Source of the DNA: Gordonia hongkongensis
Lineage (GTDB): Bacteria > Actinomycetota > Actinomycetes > Mycobacteriales > Mycobacteriaceae
Direction: 5' to 3'
Assembly (NCBI RefSeq): GCF_023078355.1
Contig: NZ_CP095552.1
Span: 2,108,001-2,172,000, forward strand
DNA length: 64,000 bases
Of the stretch, positions 10,508-20,605 are shown in pieces. A model generated the notes under the pieces. The model was not told the DNA's origin and ran no database searches. It saw only the letters and a list, made by a program, of their open reading frames with translations. Position 1 is the stretch's first letter. The number at the start of each line of letters is the position of its first letter. Both the position numbers and the translations under genes were made by a program.

Positions 10508-11608
10508 GTGAGCACACTCGGCCGACCGGCCCCGGCCGGCAATCGCATCACCGACATCGCCGGCCTCGCCGTCGGGCACGCGCACCGCGTCGACCCCGAC
10601 GCCCGGGTCGCCGGTGCACCGGAGGCCCCCGACGGTCACGGGTGGGCCACCGGGACCACCGTCGTACGGGTGTCGGCGCCGGGCGCCATCGCCGCCGTCG
10701 ACGTCCGCGGTGGCGGTCCGGGTACCCGCGAAACCGATCTCCTCGACCCGTCGAACACGGTCCAGACCGCGCACGCCATCGTGCTCAGCGGAGGTAGTGC
10801 CTACGGACTGGCCACCGCCGACGGGGTCATGCGCGCGCTCGAGGCCGACGGGATCGGACTCCCGCTCGACGACCGCGGGCACGTGGTGCCGATCGTCCCC
10901 GCCGCGGTGATCTTCGACCTCCCCGTCGGTGCCTGGGACCACCGACCCGACGCGGACTTCGGAGTGGACGCGGTCCGCGCAGCGGACACGGAATTCGCCG
11001 TCGGGTGTGTGGGTGCGGGTGTCGGCGCCCGGGCCGGCGCGCTCAAGGGCGGGGTCGGGACGGCGTCGATGACGTTCGACGCCGGTCCCGCGGCCGGCAT
11101 CACCGTCGGCGCAGTGATGGTCGCCAACCCGGTCGGGGCGGTCATCGACCCGCAGACCGGGCTGCCGTGGGACCTCGGCGAGACCGAACTGGGCCGCCTG
11201 GGGTTGCGCCGGCCGTCGGCCGCCGACATCGACTCGCTCGCCGACCTCGCGGCGAAGCACACCGTGCTCAACACGACGATCGGTGTCGTGGCCACCGATG
11301 CCGCGCTCGACGCGCCGATGACCAAGCGGCTGGCGATGGCCGGACACGACGGTCTCGGGCGGGCGATCAGGCCCGCGCACTCGCCGCTCGACGGGGACAC
11401 GATCTTCGGCATCGCCACGGGTGCGGCCCGGCCGTCGACACCGGTGCCGGCGCCGGCGGGTATGCATGCCGACGTCGCCGTGGTCGCCGAGGTGTGCCGG
11501 GCCGCGGCCGACGTCGTCCAGCAGGCCATCGTGAACGCGGTCCTCGCGGCGGAACCGGTCGCATCGATCCCCACCTACGCACAGACGGCGCCGTCGGCGT
11601 TCCGCTGA
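10508..11608 (+). CDS. P1 family peptidase (DmpA/NylC-type Ntn hydrolase)
   Basis: The 366-residue product belongs to the DmpA/NylC peptidase family, which matures by cutting itself before a nucleophilic Thr or Ser. The cleavage site is visible as Asn255-Thr256 in LNTTIGVVATDA, so the precursor would give chains of about 255 and 111 residues. Other family features are NRITDIAGLAVGHA at the N terminus, the glycine-rich VRGGGPGTRETD and SGGSAYGLATADGVM. Substrates in this clade are unknown; relatives hydrolyse N-terminal amino acids or nylon oligomers. The start is GTG at 10508. Ortholog of Rv1333, directly before mec. Confidence 0.92.
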   Translation: MSTLGRPAPAGNRITDIAGLAVGHAHRVDPDARVAGAPEAPDGHGWATGTTVVRVSAPGAIAAVDVRGGGPGTRETDLLDPSNTVQTAHAIVLSGGSAYGLATADGVMRALEADGIGLPLDDRGHVVPIVPAAVIFDLPVGAWDHRPDADFGVDAVRAADTEFAVGCVGAGVGARAGALKGGVGTASMTFDAGPAAGITVGAVMVANPVGAVIDPQTGLPWDLGETELGRLGLRRPSAADIDSLADLAAKHTVLNTTIGVVATDAALDAPMTKRLAMAGHDGLGRAIRPAHSPLDGDTIFGIATGAARPSTPVPAPAGMHADVAVVAEVCRAAADVVQQAIVNAVLAAEPVASIPTYAQTAPSAFR

Positions 11609-11720
11609 CCGGGGTCGTCGCGAACGGCGAACGGAATAGGTGCCGCGGCGACGATGTTGCGCCTCGGGGAACCCCGGGGTCCCGGGTGTGGACACGTCTG
11701 GACAGGAGAATGCGACACCG

Positions 11721-12128
11721 ATGCTGAAGATCGGGCAGGAGCTGGTCGACGCCATGGTCGCGCACGCGCGCGCCGACCATCCCGACGAGGCCTGCGGGGT
11801 GATCGCCGGGCCGGAGGGTTCCGACGATCCGCAGCGTTTCATCGCGATGATCAACGCCGAGCGGTCGCCGACCTTCTATCGTTTCGACTCGGCCGAGCAG
11901 CTCGCGGTCTGGCGGGAGATGGACCGCCGTGACGAGGAACCCGTCGTGATCTATCACTCGCACACCGCCACCGAGGCGTACCCGAGCCGCACCGACATCT
12001 CCTACGCCGGCGAGCCCGGCGCCCATTACGTGCTGGTGTCCACGCGCGACCCCGAGACCGCCGAGATCCGTAGCTATCGCATCGTCGACGGTGCGGTCAC
12101 CGAAGAAGAGATCGAGATCAGGAGCTGA
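11721..12128 (+). CDS. mec: CysO-cysteine peptidase Mec (JAMM metalloprotease)
   Basis: Mec releases cysteine from the C terminus of the CysO-cysteine adduct, the last step of sulfur-carrier-dependent cysteine synthesis. The 135-residue protein has a complete JAMM zinc motif: Glu23 (DEACGV), His79 and His81 (YHSHTATEA), Ser89 and Asp92 (PSRTDIS). I chose ATG 11721 since the family begins with this LKIGQELVDAMVAHA segment; AGGAGA lies 11 bases upstream, which is a little far. It is followed after two bases by cysO. Ortholog of Rv1334. Confidence 0.94.
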   Translation: MLKIGQELVDAMVAHARADHPDEACGVIAGPEGSDDPQRFIAMINAERSPTFYRFDSAEQLAVWREMDRRDEEPVVIYHSHTATEAYPSRTDISYAGEPGAHYVLVSTRDPETAEIRSYRIVDGAVTEEEIEIRS

Positions 12129-12130
12129 GC

Positions 12131-13392
<1,262 letters not shown>

Positions 13393-13417
13393 CCCCGCTA
13401 CCGAGGACTTTCCAGCC

Positions 13418-14047
13418 ATGAGCTCGTACACCCCGCCGGTCGGGCAGCAGCCCGCGCGACGCGCGCGTCCGCTGTGGCTGCGTTCGGCGATCATCACCGC
13501 GTGCATCGTCGCGGTGCTGTTCGTCATCGAGGCCATCGACGTGGCGACCCACTACGACCTCGACCAGAACGGCATCGAACCACGACAGGTCGACGGACTG
13601 GACGGCATCCTGTGGGCGCCGATGCTGCACGGCGACTGGCAACACCTGTTCGCCAACCTGATGCCCGGCGCGGTGCTGTGCTTTCTCGTGTTGATGACGC
13701 GGCGGTTCCTCATCGTCACCGGCATCATCTGGGTGGTGTCGGGGGTCGGTGTGTGGCTGTTCGCAGCGCCGTACTCGATCACCGTCGGGGCGTCGGGCAT
13801 CGTGTTCGGCTGGCTCACCTTCCTCATCGTCCGCGGCCTGTTCAACCGCGATCTGTGGCAGATCCTCGGCGGCCTTGTGCTGTTCCTCGTGTACGGATCG
13901 ATCCTGTGGGGCGTCCTGCCCTCGGATCCCCTGGTCTCCTGGCAGGCCCACCTGTTCGGCGCGATCGCCGGCGTGTTCGCGGCGTGGGCACTCGCGGCCC
14001 GGGATCGACGGAAGCCGGCGGTCACCGCACCGGGGGTTGCGCCATAA
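13418..14047 (+). CDS. Rhomboid family intramembrane serine protease (Rv1337 ortholog)
   Basis: The 209-residue protein has about six membrane helices. The rhomboid catalytic dyad is present: Ser126 in [10 protein letters not shown] and His178 in [11 protein letters not shown]. The loop signature [14 protein letters not shown] (residues 71-84) is also complete. It would cut membrane substrates within the cytoplasmic membrane; its substrate here is unknown. The start is ATG 13418. It lies between cysM and murI, the same place as Rv1337 in M. tuberculosis. Confidence 0.93.
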   Translation: MSSYTPPVGQQPARRARPLWLRSAIITACIVAVLFVIEAIDVATHYDLDQNGIEPRQVDGLDGILWAPMLHGDWQHLFANLMPGAVLCFLVLMTRRFLIVTGIIWVVSGVGVWLFAAPYSITVGASGIVFGWLTFLIVRGLFNRDLWQILGGLVLFLVYGSILWGVLPSDPLVSWQAHLFGAIAGVFAAWALAARDRRKPAVTAPGVAP

Positions 14048-14853
14048 TCCCGGCGGGCGGCCAGGACGCACCCATCGGGATCTTCGACTCGGGTGTCGGG
14101 GGACTGACGGTGGCGCGCGCGATCATCGATCTGTTGCCGGACGAGGACATCGTCTACATCGGCGACACGGCCAACGGGCCGTACGGTCCGCTGACGATCC
14201 CCGAGATCCGACGCCACGCCCTCGCGATCGGCGACGACCTCGCCGAGCGAGGGGTCAAGGCCATCGTCATCGCCTGCAACACCGCCTCGGCCGCCTGCCT
14301 CCGCGACGCGCGCGAGCGATACGCCCCCATCCCGGTCATCGAAGTCGTGCTGCCGGCGGTGCGCCGCGCGGTGGTCGCCACCAAGACGGGCCGAATCGGC
14401 GTGCTGGGCACCGAGGCGACGATTTTCTCACGGGCATATCAGGATTCGTTCGCGGCGGCACGCGATGCGGTGATCACCGCGGTGCCCTGTCCGCGGTTCG
14501 TCGACTTCGTCGAACGCGGGATCACCAGCGGCCGACAGATCCTCGGGCTCGCGCAGGGCTACCTCGAACCACTGCAGCAGGCCGGCGTGGACACCGTGGT
14601 CCTCGGCTGCACCCACTACCCGCTGCTGTCCGGGGTCATCCAGCTGGCGATGGGCGACGAGGTCACCCTGGTGTCGAGCGCGGAGGAGACGGCGAAAGAC
14701 CTCTTCCGGGTCCTCACCGAGGCCGACCTGCTGCACCCGCACACCGGCCGCGACGCCACCCGCGTCTTCCAGGCGACCGGTGACCCGGAGCTCTTCGCGA
14801 AACTGTCGAACCGATTCCTGGGGCCGGTGATCGGAGCCGTGCAGCACGTGTGA
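13984..14853 (+). CDS. murI: Glutamate racemase MurI
   Basis: MurI converts L- to D-glutamate for peptidoglycan. Both catalytic cysteines are present ([11 protein letters not shown] and LGCTHYPLL), along with [15 protein letters not shown] and [11 protein letters not shown]. The conserved domain starts near 14071. The start is uncertain. No in-frame ATG, GTG or TTG lies just before the conserved domain. The nearest canonical codon is GTG 13984, which adds a non-conserved leader and overlaps the rhomboid gene by 64 bases. The rhomboid stop (TAA 14045-14047) overlaps in-frame ATA and ATC codons, so a rare start or a base error there is possible. Ortholog of Rv1338. Confidence 0.93.
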   Translation: MGTRGPGSTEAGGHRTGGCAIIPAGGQDAPIGIFDSGVGGLTVARAIIDLLPDEDIVYIGDTANGPYGPLTIPEIRRHALAIGDDLAERGVKAIVIACNTASAACLRDARERYAPIPVIEVVLPAVRRAVVATKTGRIGVLGTEATIFSRAYQDSFAAARDAVITAVPCPRFVDFVERGITSGRQILGLAQGYLEPLQQAGVDTVVLGCTHYPLLSGVIQLAMGDEVTLVSSAEETAKDLFRVLTEADLLHPHTGRDATRVFQATGDPELFAKLSNRFLGPVIGAVQHV

Positions 14854-14931
14854 GGGGTCAACCGCGCATCGCCGCGCACTTGTGACCCGTATGCCGCCGC
14901 CCGCGCGCGGAATCGTGGCACAGTGGGGCCT

Positions 14932-15696
14932 ATGCGTCTCACGGTCCTCGGGTGCTCGGGCAGTGTGGGCGGACCGGGAGCCGCGTGCTCCGGCTACCTG
15001 CTCTCCGTACCCGGTGAACAACCGGTCCTCGTGGACTGCGGCCCGGGTGTCTTCGGCGAACTGCAGCGCGTCACCGACCCCAACAATGTCGCCGTCGTCC
15101 TCAGTCATCTCCACGCCGATCACTGCCTCGATCTGCCCGCGATGCTCGTCTGGCGTCGGTACGCACCACAGCCGGCACGGCGGCGGGCGCCGCTCTACGG
15201 CCCACCCGGCACCGCCCTCCGGATCGGCTACGGGTCGTCGGAATTCCCCGGACAGCTCGACGACATCACCGACACCTTCGACGTCCACGAGTGGAGCGAC
15301 GACCAGGAGATCACCCTGGGCGGGATGCGAATCCGGGCGATGAACGTCAATCATCCGCCCGACACCTTCGGTCTGCGGATCACCGGTCCCGACGGCCAGG
15401 TCATCGCCTACAGCGGAGACACCGCGCCGTGCGACGAACTCATCGACCTCGCGGCCGACGCCGACCTGTTCCTGTGCGAGGCGTCGTGGACCCATGCGCC
15501 CTCGGAGCGCCCACCGGATCTGCACATGTCGGGCATCGAGGCGGGGGAGGCCGCGACCAAGGCGAACGTCCGAACACTCGCGATCACCCACGTCGCCCCG
15601 TGGTCCGATTCGGCGGAGATCCTCGCCGAGGCCCGCAGCACGTTCTCCGGTCCGACGGAGCTCGTCAGCCAGGGACAGGTCTTCGACCTCACCTAG
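14932..15696 (+). CDS. Metallo-beta-lactamase-fold hydrolase, Rv1339-like (cyclic nucleotide phosphodiesterase candidate)
   Basis: The 254-residue metallo-hydrolase carries the metal motif [12 protein letters not shown] (HxHxDH), a downstream His in [13 protein letters not shown], Asp in [11 protein letters not shown] and His in ITHVAPW. It belongs to the same group as M. tuberculosis Rv1339, reported as an atypical class II cAMP phosphodiesterase. The cAMP role here is transferred from that ortholog and is not provable from sequence. ATG 14932 opens directly on the conserved [15 protein letters not shown]. It sits between murI and rph as in mycobacteria. Confidence 0.9.
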   Translation: MRLTVLGCSGSVGGPGAACSGYLLSVPGEQPVLVDCGPGVFGELQRVTDPNNVAVVLSHLHADHCLDLPAMLVWRRYAPQPARRRAPLYGPPGTALRIGYGSSEFPGQLDDITDTFDVHEWSDDQEITLGGMRIRAMNVNHPPDTFGLRITGPDGQVIAYSGDTAPCDELIDLAADADLFLCEASWTHAPSERPPDLHMSGIEAGEAATKANVRTLAITHVAPWSDSAEILAEARSTFSGPTELVSQGQVFDLT

Positions 15697-15718
15697 CTGT
15701 CGTGTCCGCGCCGGTCGT

Positions 15719-15724
15719 TACAGT
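15719..15724 (+). promoter_or_regulatory. -10 box of a leaderless rph transcript
   Basis: TACAGT (TANNNT type) ends seven bases before the rph GTG, with no ribosome site between. This suggests a leaderless rph-rdgB message starting at the GTG. Confidence 0.45.
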
Positions 15725-15731
15725 GAGACCC

Positions 15732-16487
15732 GTGACCACACGAGCTGACGGCAGAGCCGACGACGAACTCCGTCCCATCACGTTCACCCGCGGTTTCACC
15801 AGCCATCCGGCGGGTTCGGTCCTGGTGGAATTCGGCAAGACGCGGGTGATGTGCACCGCGAGTGTCACCGAGGGTGTCCCGCCGTGGCGTCGTGGTTCAG
15901 GCTTGGGCTGGCTGACCGCGGAGTACGCGATGTTGCCCGCCGCCACCCACGACCGGTCGTCACGTGAATCGGTCAAGGGCCGGGTGGGTGGTCGCACCCA
16001 CGAGATCAGTCGACTCATCGGCCGGTCGCTGCGTGCGTGCGTCGATCTCGGTGCCCTGGGCGAGAACACCATCGCCCTGGACTGCGACGTCCTGCAGGCT
16101 GACGGCGGTACCCGCACCGCAGCCATCACCGGTGCCTATGTCGCGCTGGCGGACGCGATCACCTACCTGCGTGCCGCGGGCAAACTGTCCGACCCGCAAC
16201 CGCTTTCGTGCGCGATCGCCGCGGTCAGCGTGGGGGTCGTCGACGGCCGCGTCCGACTCGACCTTCCCTACGAAGAGGATTCGCGCGCCGAGGTGGACAT
16301 GAACGTCGTGGCGACCGACGCCGGCACGCTCGTCGAGGTGCAGGGCACCGGCGAGGGTGCGACGTTCCCGCGCTCGACGCTCGATGCGCTGCTCGACGTG
16401 GCCGCGATCGGAACCGAGAAGCTGTTCGAGGCGCAGCGAGCCGTACTCGCCGAGCCGTACCCCGGCGAACTTCCCGGACGGGCCTGA
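15732..16487 (+). CDS. rph: Ribonuclease PH
   Basis: RNase PH trims tRNA 3' ends by phosphorolysis and forms a hexamer in the cytoplasm. The 251-residue protein has the family N terminus [19 protein letters not shown], the phosphate-site segment [15 protein letters not shown], the signature [19 protein letters not shown], and [23 protein letters not shown]. The start is GTG at 15732 behind a TANNNT box. Its TGA overlaps the ATG of rdgB by one base, so translation is coupled. Ortholog of Rv1340 (rphA). Confidence 0.96.
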   Translation: MTTRADGRADDELRPITFTRGFTSHPAGSVLVEFGKTRVMCTASVTEGVPPWRRGSGLGWLTAEYAMLPAATHDRSSRESVKGRVGGRTHEISRLIGRSLRACVDLGALGENTIALDCDVLQADGGTRTAAITGAYVALADAITYLRAAGKLSDPQPLSCAIAAVSVGVVDGRVRLDLPYEEDSRAEVDMNVVATDAGTLVEVQGTGEGATFPRSTLDALLDVAAIGTEKLFEAQRAVLAEPYPGELPGRA

Positions 16488-17101
16488 TGTCCTCGGTGCT
16501 TCTCGCGAGCCGCAACGGCAAGAAGCTCGCCGAGCTCCAGCGCGTCTTCGACGCCGCGGGCATCACCGGGGTCGAGATCGTCGGCCTCGACGCGGTGCCG
16601 GACTACCCGGAGGAGCCCGAGACCGGTGCCACCTTCGAGGACAATGCGCTGATCAAGGCCCGCGCGGGTGCGAAGGCCATCGGAATCCCATGTCTCGCGG
16701 ATGATTCCGGTATCGCGGTGGATGCCCTGAACGGCATGCCGGGCGTGTTGTCGGCGCGTTGGTCGGGCCGGCACGGGGACGACCCGGCCAACAACGCGCT
16801 GCTGCTCGCCCAGCTGTCGGACACCCCGGACGAACGACGCGGCGCCGCGTTCGTCTCGGCCTGCGCGCTCGTGCTGCCGGGCGGGACGGAGACGGTGGTG
16901 CGCGGCGAGTGGCGTGGGCGGGTCCTGCGGGAGGAGCGCGGGCCGCACGGTTTCGGGTACGACCCGTTGTTCGCCCCGGACGACGAGATCGCCGACGGCC
17001 GGTCCGCGGCGGAGCTGTCGCCGGCGGAGAAGGACGGGCTCAGTCACCGCGGAAAAGCGTTGGCGCAGTTGGTTCCGGCGCTGCGGGCGCTCGCGGGCTG
17101 A
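16487..17101 (+). CDS. rdgB: dITP/XTP pyrophosphatase RdgB (HAM1 family)
   Basis: RdgB removes non-canonical purine nucleotides (dITP, XTP) from the pool. The 204-residue product has the nucleotide-binding ASRNGKKLAEL, the catalytic ETGATFEDNALIKARAGA, DDSGIAVDALNGMPGVLSARW and the C-terminal GPHGFGYDPLF with a later SHRGKAL. It starts at ATG 16487, overlapping the rph stop by one base. It is the last gene of the plus-strand housekeeping series and converges on the GNAT gene 28 bases away. Ortholog of Rv1341. Confidence 0.95.
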   Translation: MSSVLLASRNGKKLAELQRVFDAAGITGVEIVGLDAVPDYPEEPETGATFEDNALIKARAGAKAIGIPCLADDSGIAVDALNGMPGVLSARWSGRHGDDPANNALLLAQLSDTPDERRGAAFVSACALVLPGGTETVVRGEWRGRVLREERGPHGFGYDPLFAPDDEIADGRSAAELSPAEKDGLSHRGKALAQLVPALRALAG

Positions 17102-17129
17102 CCCCCTTGCGTCGGCGTCCGGACTCCGA

Positions 17130-17768
17130 TCAGCTCGCGGCGCCGGTGTAGATGTAGACCCCCAGCGTGTGCGGTTCGCCGTCGAGCAGGATGTCCATAT
17201 CGTCGGCGCCGGCACGTGACATGCCCTGCCGCTCGTAGAATCCGAAGGTGCACAGCGAGTCTGTGTACAGGTGGAAGTCGGAGCGGCCGCGGCTTCGGAG
17301 ATGGTCGAGGAACGCGCCGTACAGCGCCGCTCCGACGCCGTGTCCGCGCGTCGTCGAGGCGACGGCGAACAGGGTCAGTTCGTCGTCGAGCGACGTGCCC
17401 GTCGCGGCGCCGAGCCGGTGGGCCACCGACTCGAAAGCGAACAGGGCCCGCAGCGACTTCCACTGGGGCAGTCCGAGAATCGCAGCTCTGGCGGTATGCG
17501 CCCAGAGCAGCGCGCGGTTCTTCGTCCGCTCGCCGAGATGTGGCTCGCCGTCGATCCGTCCCAGGATGATTCCCACCACGCGGCCGTCCTTCACCGCGAC
17601 GCGACTCCAGGTACTCGCGACGAGTTGCTCGCGGAGGTAGACCTCGAGTGCCGCGTCCAGGACGTGTTGTCCGTGGACGTAGCGGTGGATGTAGAACGCC
17701 TCGTCGATGATCTTCTTGACGTCTTCGGCGTCGGTGGAACGGTAGGGGCGGTAGGTGATGTCGGTCAT
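17130..17768 (-). CDS. GNAT family N-acetyltransferase
   Basis: This is a 212-residue acetyltransferase-fold protein. The acetyl-CoA loop is visible as ASTTRGHGVGAALYGAFLDHL around residues 143-163. It is preceded by the strand DELTLFAVAS and followed by FHLYTDSLCTFGFYERQGM, a typical GNAT C-terminal pattern. ATG 17768 has AAGGGA just upstream and overlaps the tetR stop by four bases (ATGA), so it is translated with the regulator. The substrate is unknown. The pairing with an autorepressed TetR suggests inducible modification of a small molecule, perhaps a toxic amine, which is inference. Confidence 0.85.
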   Translation of the reverse strand: MTDITYRPYRSTDAEDVKKIIDEAFYIHRYVHGQHVLDAALEVYLREQLVASTWSRVAVKDGRVVGIILGRIDGEPHLGERTKNRALLWAHTARAAILGLPQWKSLRALFAFESVAHRLGAATGTSLDDELTLFAVASTTRGHGVGAALYGAFLDHLRSRGRSDFHLYTDSLCTFGFYERQGMSRAGADDMDILLDGEPHTLGVYIYTGAAS

Positions 17769-18337
17769 GATCCCTTCTTTGCGTGTGTGTGGGTGAGAGC
17801 GATGAGGTCTGCTTCGAGGGCGGCCCGTTCGGTGTCGTCGAGGACGGCTCCCCACAGGGGAGCGGTGTTCGAGCCGTCGGCGGCCGCGATGATCAGCCGC
17901 GTGACCGCCGGGTCGAGACCGTCGTCGGACAGCGCGGCACGCCAGTGATCGGCGTCCTGCTGGGCGAGCGCGGCCGGGCCCGGTTCGTACATCAGGCTGG
18001 CGGCCAGCGCGATCTGGTCGCGCAGGCCGGCGGAGTCTCGCGCGTCGGCGAAACTCACCCGGATGTAGGCCCTGGTCAGCCGTCCCGGCGCGTCGTCCTC
18101 CTCGTCGGCGGTCCGTTCGACGTTCGACCGGAACTGGGCCATCAGGTCCGCCGCGAGTTCTTCGAGCAGGCCGTCCTTGGCGGGGAAGTGGTAGAGCAGT
18201 CCGCCCTTCGACACCCCGGCCGCGGCGGCGATCTCGGAGACGGACACGGCGGCACCGTGTCGCGCAATCAGCCGGGCCGCGGCGTCGAGGATCAACCGTC
18301 GGGTGTCGGCAGCACTCCGCCCGGACGTGCGTGCCAT
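17765..18337 (-). CDS. TetR/AcrR family repressor
   Basis: The 190-residue regulator has an N-terminal helix-turn-helix: TRRLILDAAARLIARHG, then VSVSEIAAAAGVSKGGLLYHFPAKDGLL. The C-terminal ligand domain is all-helical and shows no known ligand signature. ATG 18337 has GGAGGG upstream. It overlaps the GNAT acetyltransferase by four bases, forming a two-gene operon. Its promoter region holds a near-perfect palindrome lying between consensus -35 and -10 boxes, so it very likely represses itself and the acetyltransferase. Confidence 0.92.
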   Translation of the reverse strand: MARTSGRSAADTRRLILDAAARLIARHGAAVSVSEIAAAAGVSKGGLLYHFPAKDGLLEELAADLMAQFRSNVERTADEEDDAPGRLTRAYIRVSFADARDSAGLRDQIALAASLMYEPGPAALAQQDADHWRAALSDDGLDPAVTRLIIAAADGSNTAPLWGAVLDDTERAALEADLIALTHTHAKKGS

Positions 18338-18383
18338 CGGACCCTCCGTGCTCGATGTCCCGGGGACTTCCCGGATCACATAT

Positions 18384-18409
18384 AACTATACCGTCCAGAC
18401 GGTACAGTT
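18384..18409. promoter_or_regulatory. TetR operator palindrome
   Basis: The core TACCGTC-CA-GACGGTA (18389-18404) is a perfect palindrome. It extends to AACT/AGTT on either side, giving 26 bp with one unmatched pair (18388/18405). This has the size and form of a TetR dimer site and lies 47-72 bases before the tetR start. Confidence 0.75.
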
Positions 18410-18413
18410 TCAA
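18385..18413 (-). promoter_or_regulatory. Sigma-70-type promoter of tetR-GNAT
   Basis: On the minus strand TTGAAA (18408-18413) and TATAGT (18385-18390) are separated by exactly 17 bases. The operator core fills the spacer, so bound repressor would block RNA polymerase. Confidence 0.7.
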
Positions 18414-18483
18414 TTGTGCGCTCGATCCCGTCGACCGGGCGTCGAAATGCATCGCCTGTGCACGGGGCGAAGCAGAGGGGCGC

Positions 18484-19590
18484 TCAGCAGCCCGCGTGGA
18501 CTCCCAACATCCGCGCGACCGAGTCGGGCCAGGGGTACTGGGTCGCTCGATGACGCGCCGCCCGTTCGCGGTCGACGCGGGGGAGGCTGAGGACCTGCCG
18601 GATCGCGCTCGCGAAGCCCGGGCCGGAGTCCTCGGCAGCCGCGCCACACGTGTCGTCGACCAGGGTCGCGACCGCCGACGACTGCGACCCGATGACCGGT
18701 GTGCCGGCGGCCAGTGATTCCAGCGCGGAGAGGCAGAAGGTCTCGTGCGGACCGGGGGAGAGGGAGATGTCGGCGCTGGCGAGGAGGGCGGCGACCTGAC
18801 TCCGCTCGGAGAGATGGCCCAGGAAGGTCACGGGCAATCCGCGGGCCAGATGCTGCAGCGGGGCTCGCATCGGCCCGTCGCCCGCGATCACCAGGTGCGC
18901 CGGCGTTCCCGACCGATGGAGTCTGCCGAGCGCGGCGATGCTGCGGTCGGCGCGCTTCTCCACCGAGAGGCGTCCGCAGTGGGCGATGAGCGCACTGGTG
19001 CCGTCGGACCACCGTGCGCCCAGGTTCGGGTCGAGGTGCCGTGGGTCGAAGACATCGAGGTCGACGCCGAGCGGGGCGCGGACGACGTTGGTCGCCCTCA
19101 CTCGATTGAACTCCGCGGCGGCGAAGTCGGTGGTGCACACGACGGTGTCGTAGTCACGGGCGGTGGCCGCGTTCGCGCGGTCGGCCAGTGCACGTGCGGA
19201 GCGGCCGGGCATGACCTGGCCGAGCAGCCGGTCGAGGCGTTCATGGGACACCATCGTCGAATGGATGTCTCGCCTGCGAGCCCACCGGCCGAAGCCGCGC
19301 AGGGTGAGGCGGTCGGACACCTCGAGGGCGTCGGGACGGAGATGGGCGAGGACGTCGGCGACGCGGCGGGCCGACGCCAGGCGGTAGCCGCCCGAGGCGG
19401 GAATCCGCGGTGCGGCCACGGTGATCCGCGTGACCCCAGAGTTCAGCGTCTCCTCGCCGGGATCGGCGCCGGGAACGATCAGGACGACGTCGTGACCGGC
19501 CCCGGCATACCCGGCGCCCCAGCGGTCCACCGCGGTGCGCAGACCGCCGGAGCGGCCGCCGTAGAAGTTCGCGAGCTGGACGATCCGCAC
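18484..19590 (-). CDS. GT4-family glycosyltransferase, PimC-like alpha-mannosyltransferase
   Basis: The 368-residue GT-B glycosyltransferase opens with RIVQLANFYGGRSGGLRTAVDRWG, the donor/acceptor loop of the phosphatidylinositol mannoside mannosyltransferase PimC described from M. tuberculosis CDC1551. Further shared blocks are DALEVSDRLTLR, VSHERLDR, HCGRLSVEKRADRSI and the GT4 glutamate pair in PHETFCLSALES. The predicted role is GDP-mannose-dependent mannosylation of a lipid-linked acceptor on the inner membrane face. The PimC function itself is inferred by similarity. The start is GTG at 19590. It lies downstream of the two small membrane proteins on the same strand. Confidence 0.85.
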   Translation of the reverse strand: MRIVQLANFYGGRSGGLRTAVDRWGAGYAGAGHDVVLIVPGADPGEETLNSGVTRITVAAPRIPASGGYRLASARRVADVLAHLRPDALEVSDRLTLRGFGRWARRRDIHSTMVSHERLDRLLGQVMPGRSARALADRANAATARDYDTVVCTTDFAAAEFNRVRATNVVRAPLGVDLDVFDPRHLDPNLGARWSDGTSALIAHCGRLSVEKRADRSIAALGRLHRSGTPAHLVIAGDGPMRAPLQHLARGLPVTFLGHLSERSQVAALLASADISLSPGPHETFCLSALESLAAGTPVIGSQSSAVATLVDDTCGAAAEDSGPGFASAIRQVLSLPRVDRERAARHRATQYPWPDSVARMLGVHAGC

Positions 19591-19639
19591 GGGGTCCAGT
19601 CAGCCCGACCCGGGTGAACGGCCGACCAGCGCGAGAAGA

Positions 19640-19990
19640 TCAGAGGTTGAACTGCGCCTTCACTTCCTTGGTGCGCTTGTGCTCGAACCAGAAGGACAGG
19701 AAGGGGATGGTGCCCGCGATCGCGGTGATGATGGTCTTGCCGACGCTCCAGCGGACCTTGACAGCGAGGTCGATGGCCATGATCAAGTAGACGAAGTACA
19801 CCCAGCCGTGCACGAACGGTACGAAGTCCAGAGCGTGGTTGTCGTAGCCGTAGGTCAGGACGAGTTCGACGACGAGCAGCAGCAACCACACGCCGGTGAT
19901 CCAGGCGAGGACGCGATACCGCAACAACGCGCCGCGGACCTTCTCCACCGGGGCGGCGAGGGCGGGGGCGGTGGGGTCGGTCTCGGTCAC
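19640..19990 (-). CDS. DUF3817 membrane protein (Rv1342c ortholog)
   Basis: The 116-residue protein has three membrane helices (about residues 25-47, 55-75 and 85-105), the charged segment GALLRYRVLAWITGVWLL and the family sequence FVPFVHGWVYFVYLIMAIDLAVKVRW. It ends in a basic tail after SFWFEHKRTKEV. DUF3817 has no known function. GTG 19990 overlaps the stop of the upstream gene by four bases (GTGA), matching Rv1343c-Rv1342c in M. tuberculosis. Confidence 0.88.
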   Translation of the reverse strand: MTETDPTAPALAAPVEKVRGALLRYRVLAWITGVWLLLLVVELVLTYGYDNHALDFVPFVHGWVYFVYLIMAIDLAVKVRWSVGKTIITAIAGTIPFLSFWFEHKRTKEVKAQFNL

Positions 19991-20424
19991 TGCGGGCCTT
20001 TCGATGAGGGGGTGGGTCGAGCGTCGGTGGTGTGAGCGTCCGCGTCGCGGAGCTCGGCGAGATAGCGGTTGTATTCGACCAGGGCGACATCGTTGGCGGG
20101 GTCCGGCGATGCCAACGACGACGCGCTGGGGGTGGTGGGTCGCTCGGGCAGGATGCCCTCCGGGATCTCGGCGACGGAGTTCTTCGCCGCGACCTTGCGG
20201 GCTTCCTCGGGATCGCTCTCCAGGATGACGAAGCGGCGATAGGCATAGATCACGGCCGCGGCGAACGCCGGCCACTGCAGGGCGTAGCCGAGATTGAGTC
20301 CGGAACCGGATGCGGACTCGTACCGTGACCACTGCCACCACGCGAGCACCAGGCACACCACCGCAGCGGATACGGCGAGCACCGTGAGCGCGGGCCGGTG
20401 GGTGCGGCGACGGGTGGGGGACAT
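19987..20424 (-). CDS. Conserved membrane protein, LprD-like (Rv1343c ortholog)
   Basis: This is a 145-residue protein with two hydrophobic helices near the N terminus (about residues 12-30 and 45-62) and a long hydrophilic tail facing one side. Its order and partner match Rv1343c (lprD). The LprD lipoprotein label is not clearly supported here, since the Cys in the first helix is not in a canonical lipobox. The function is unknown. It is co-translated with the DUF3817 gene through a four-base overlap. Confidence 0.8.
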   Translation of the reverse strand: MSPTRRRTHRPALTVLAVSAAVVCLVLAWWQWSRYESASGSGLNLGYALQWPAFAAAVIYAYRRFVILESDPEEARKVAAKNSVAEIPEGILPERPTTPSASSLASPDPANDVALVEYNRYLAELRDADAHTTDARPTPSSKGPQ

Positions 20425-20520
20425 GGCTATGACGGTACCTGGCCTGCGATGATCAGAACGCGGCCGGTAGGGTGGTCGCCGTTACACTGCGTGACTCACA
20501 CTCCGGCGAGTCGCGCCCAC

Positions 20521-20605
<85 letters not shown>

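Noticed and set aside
11640..11720. Longer mec reading from 11640
   Set aside because: The extra 27 residues (RRRCCASGNPGVPGVDTSG) are not conserved and a ribosome site lies after them, so ATG 11721 was used.
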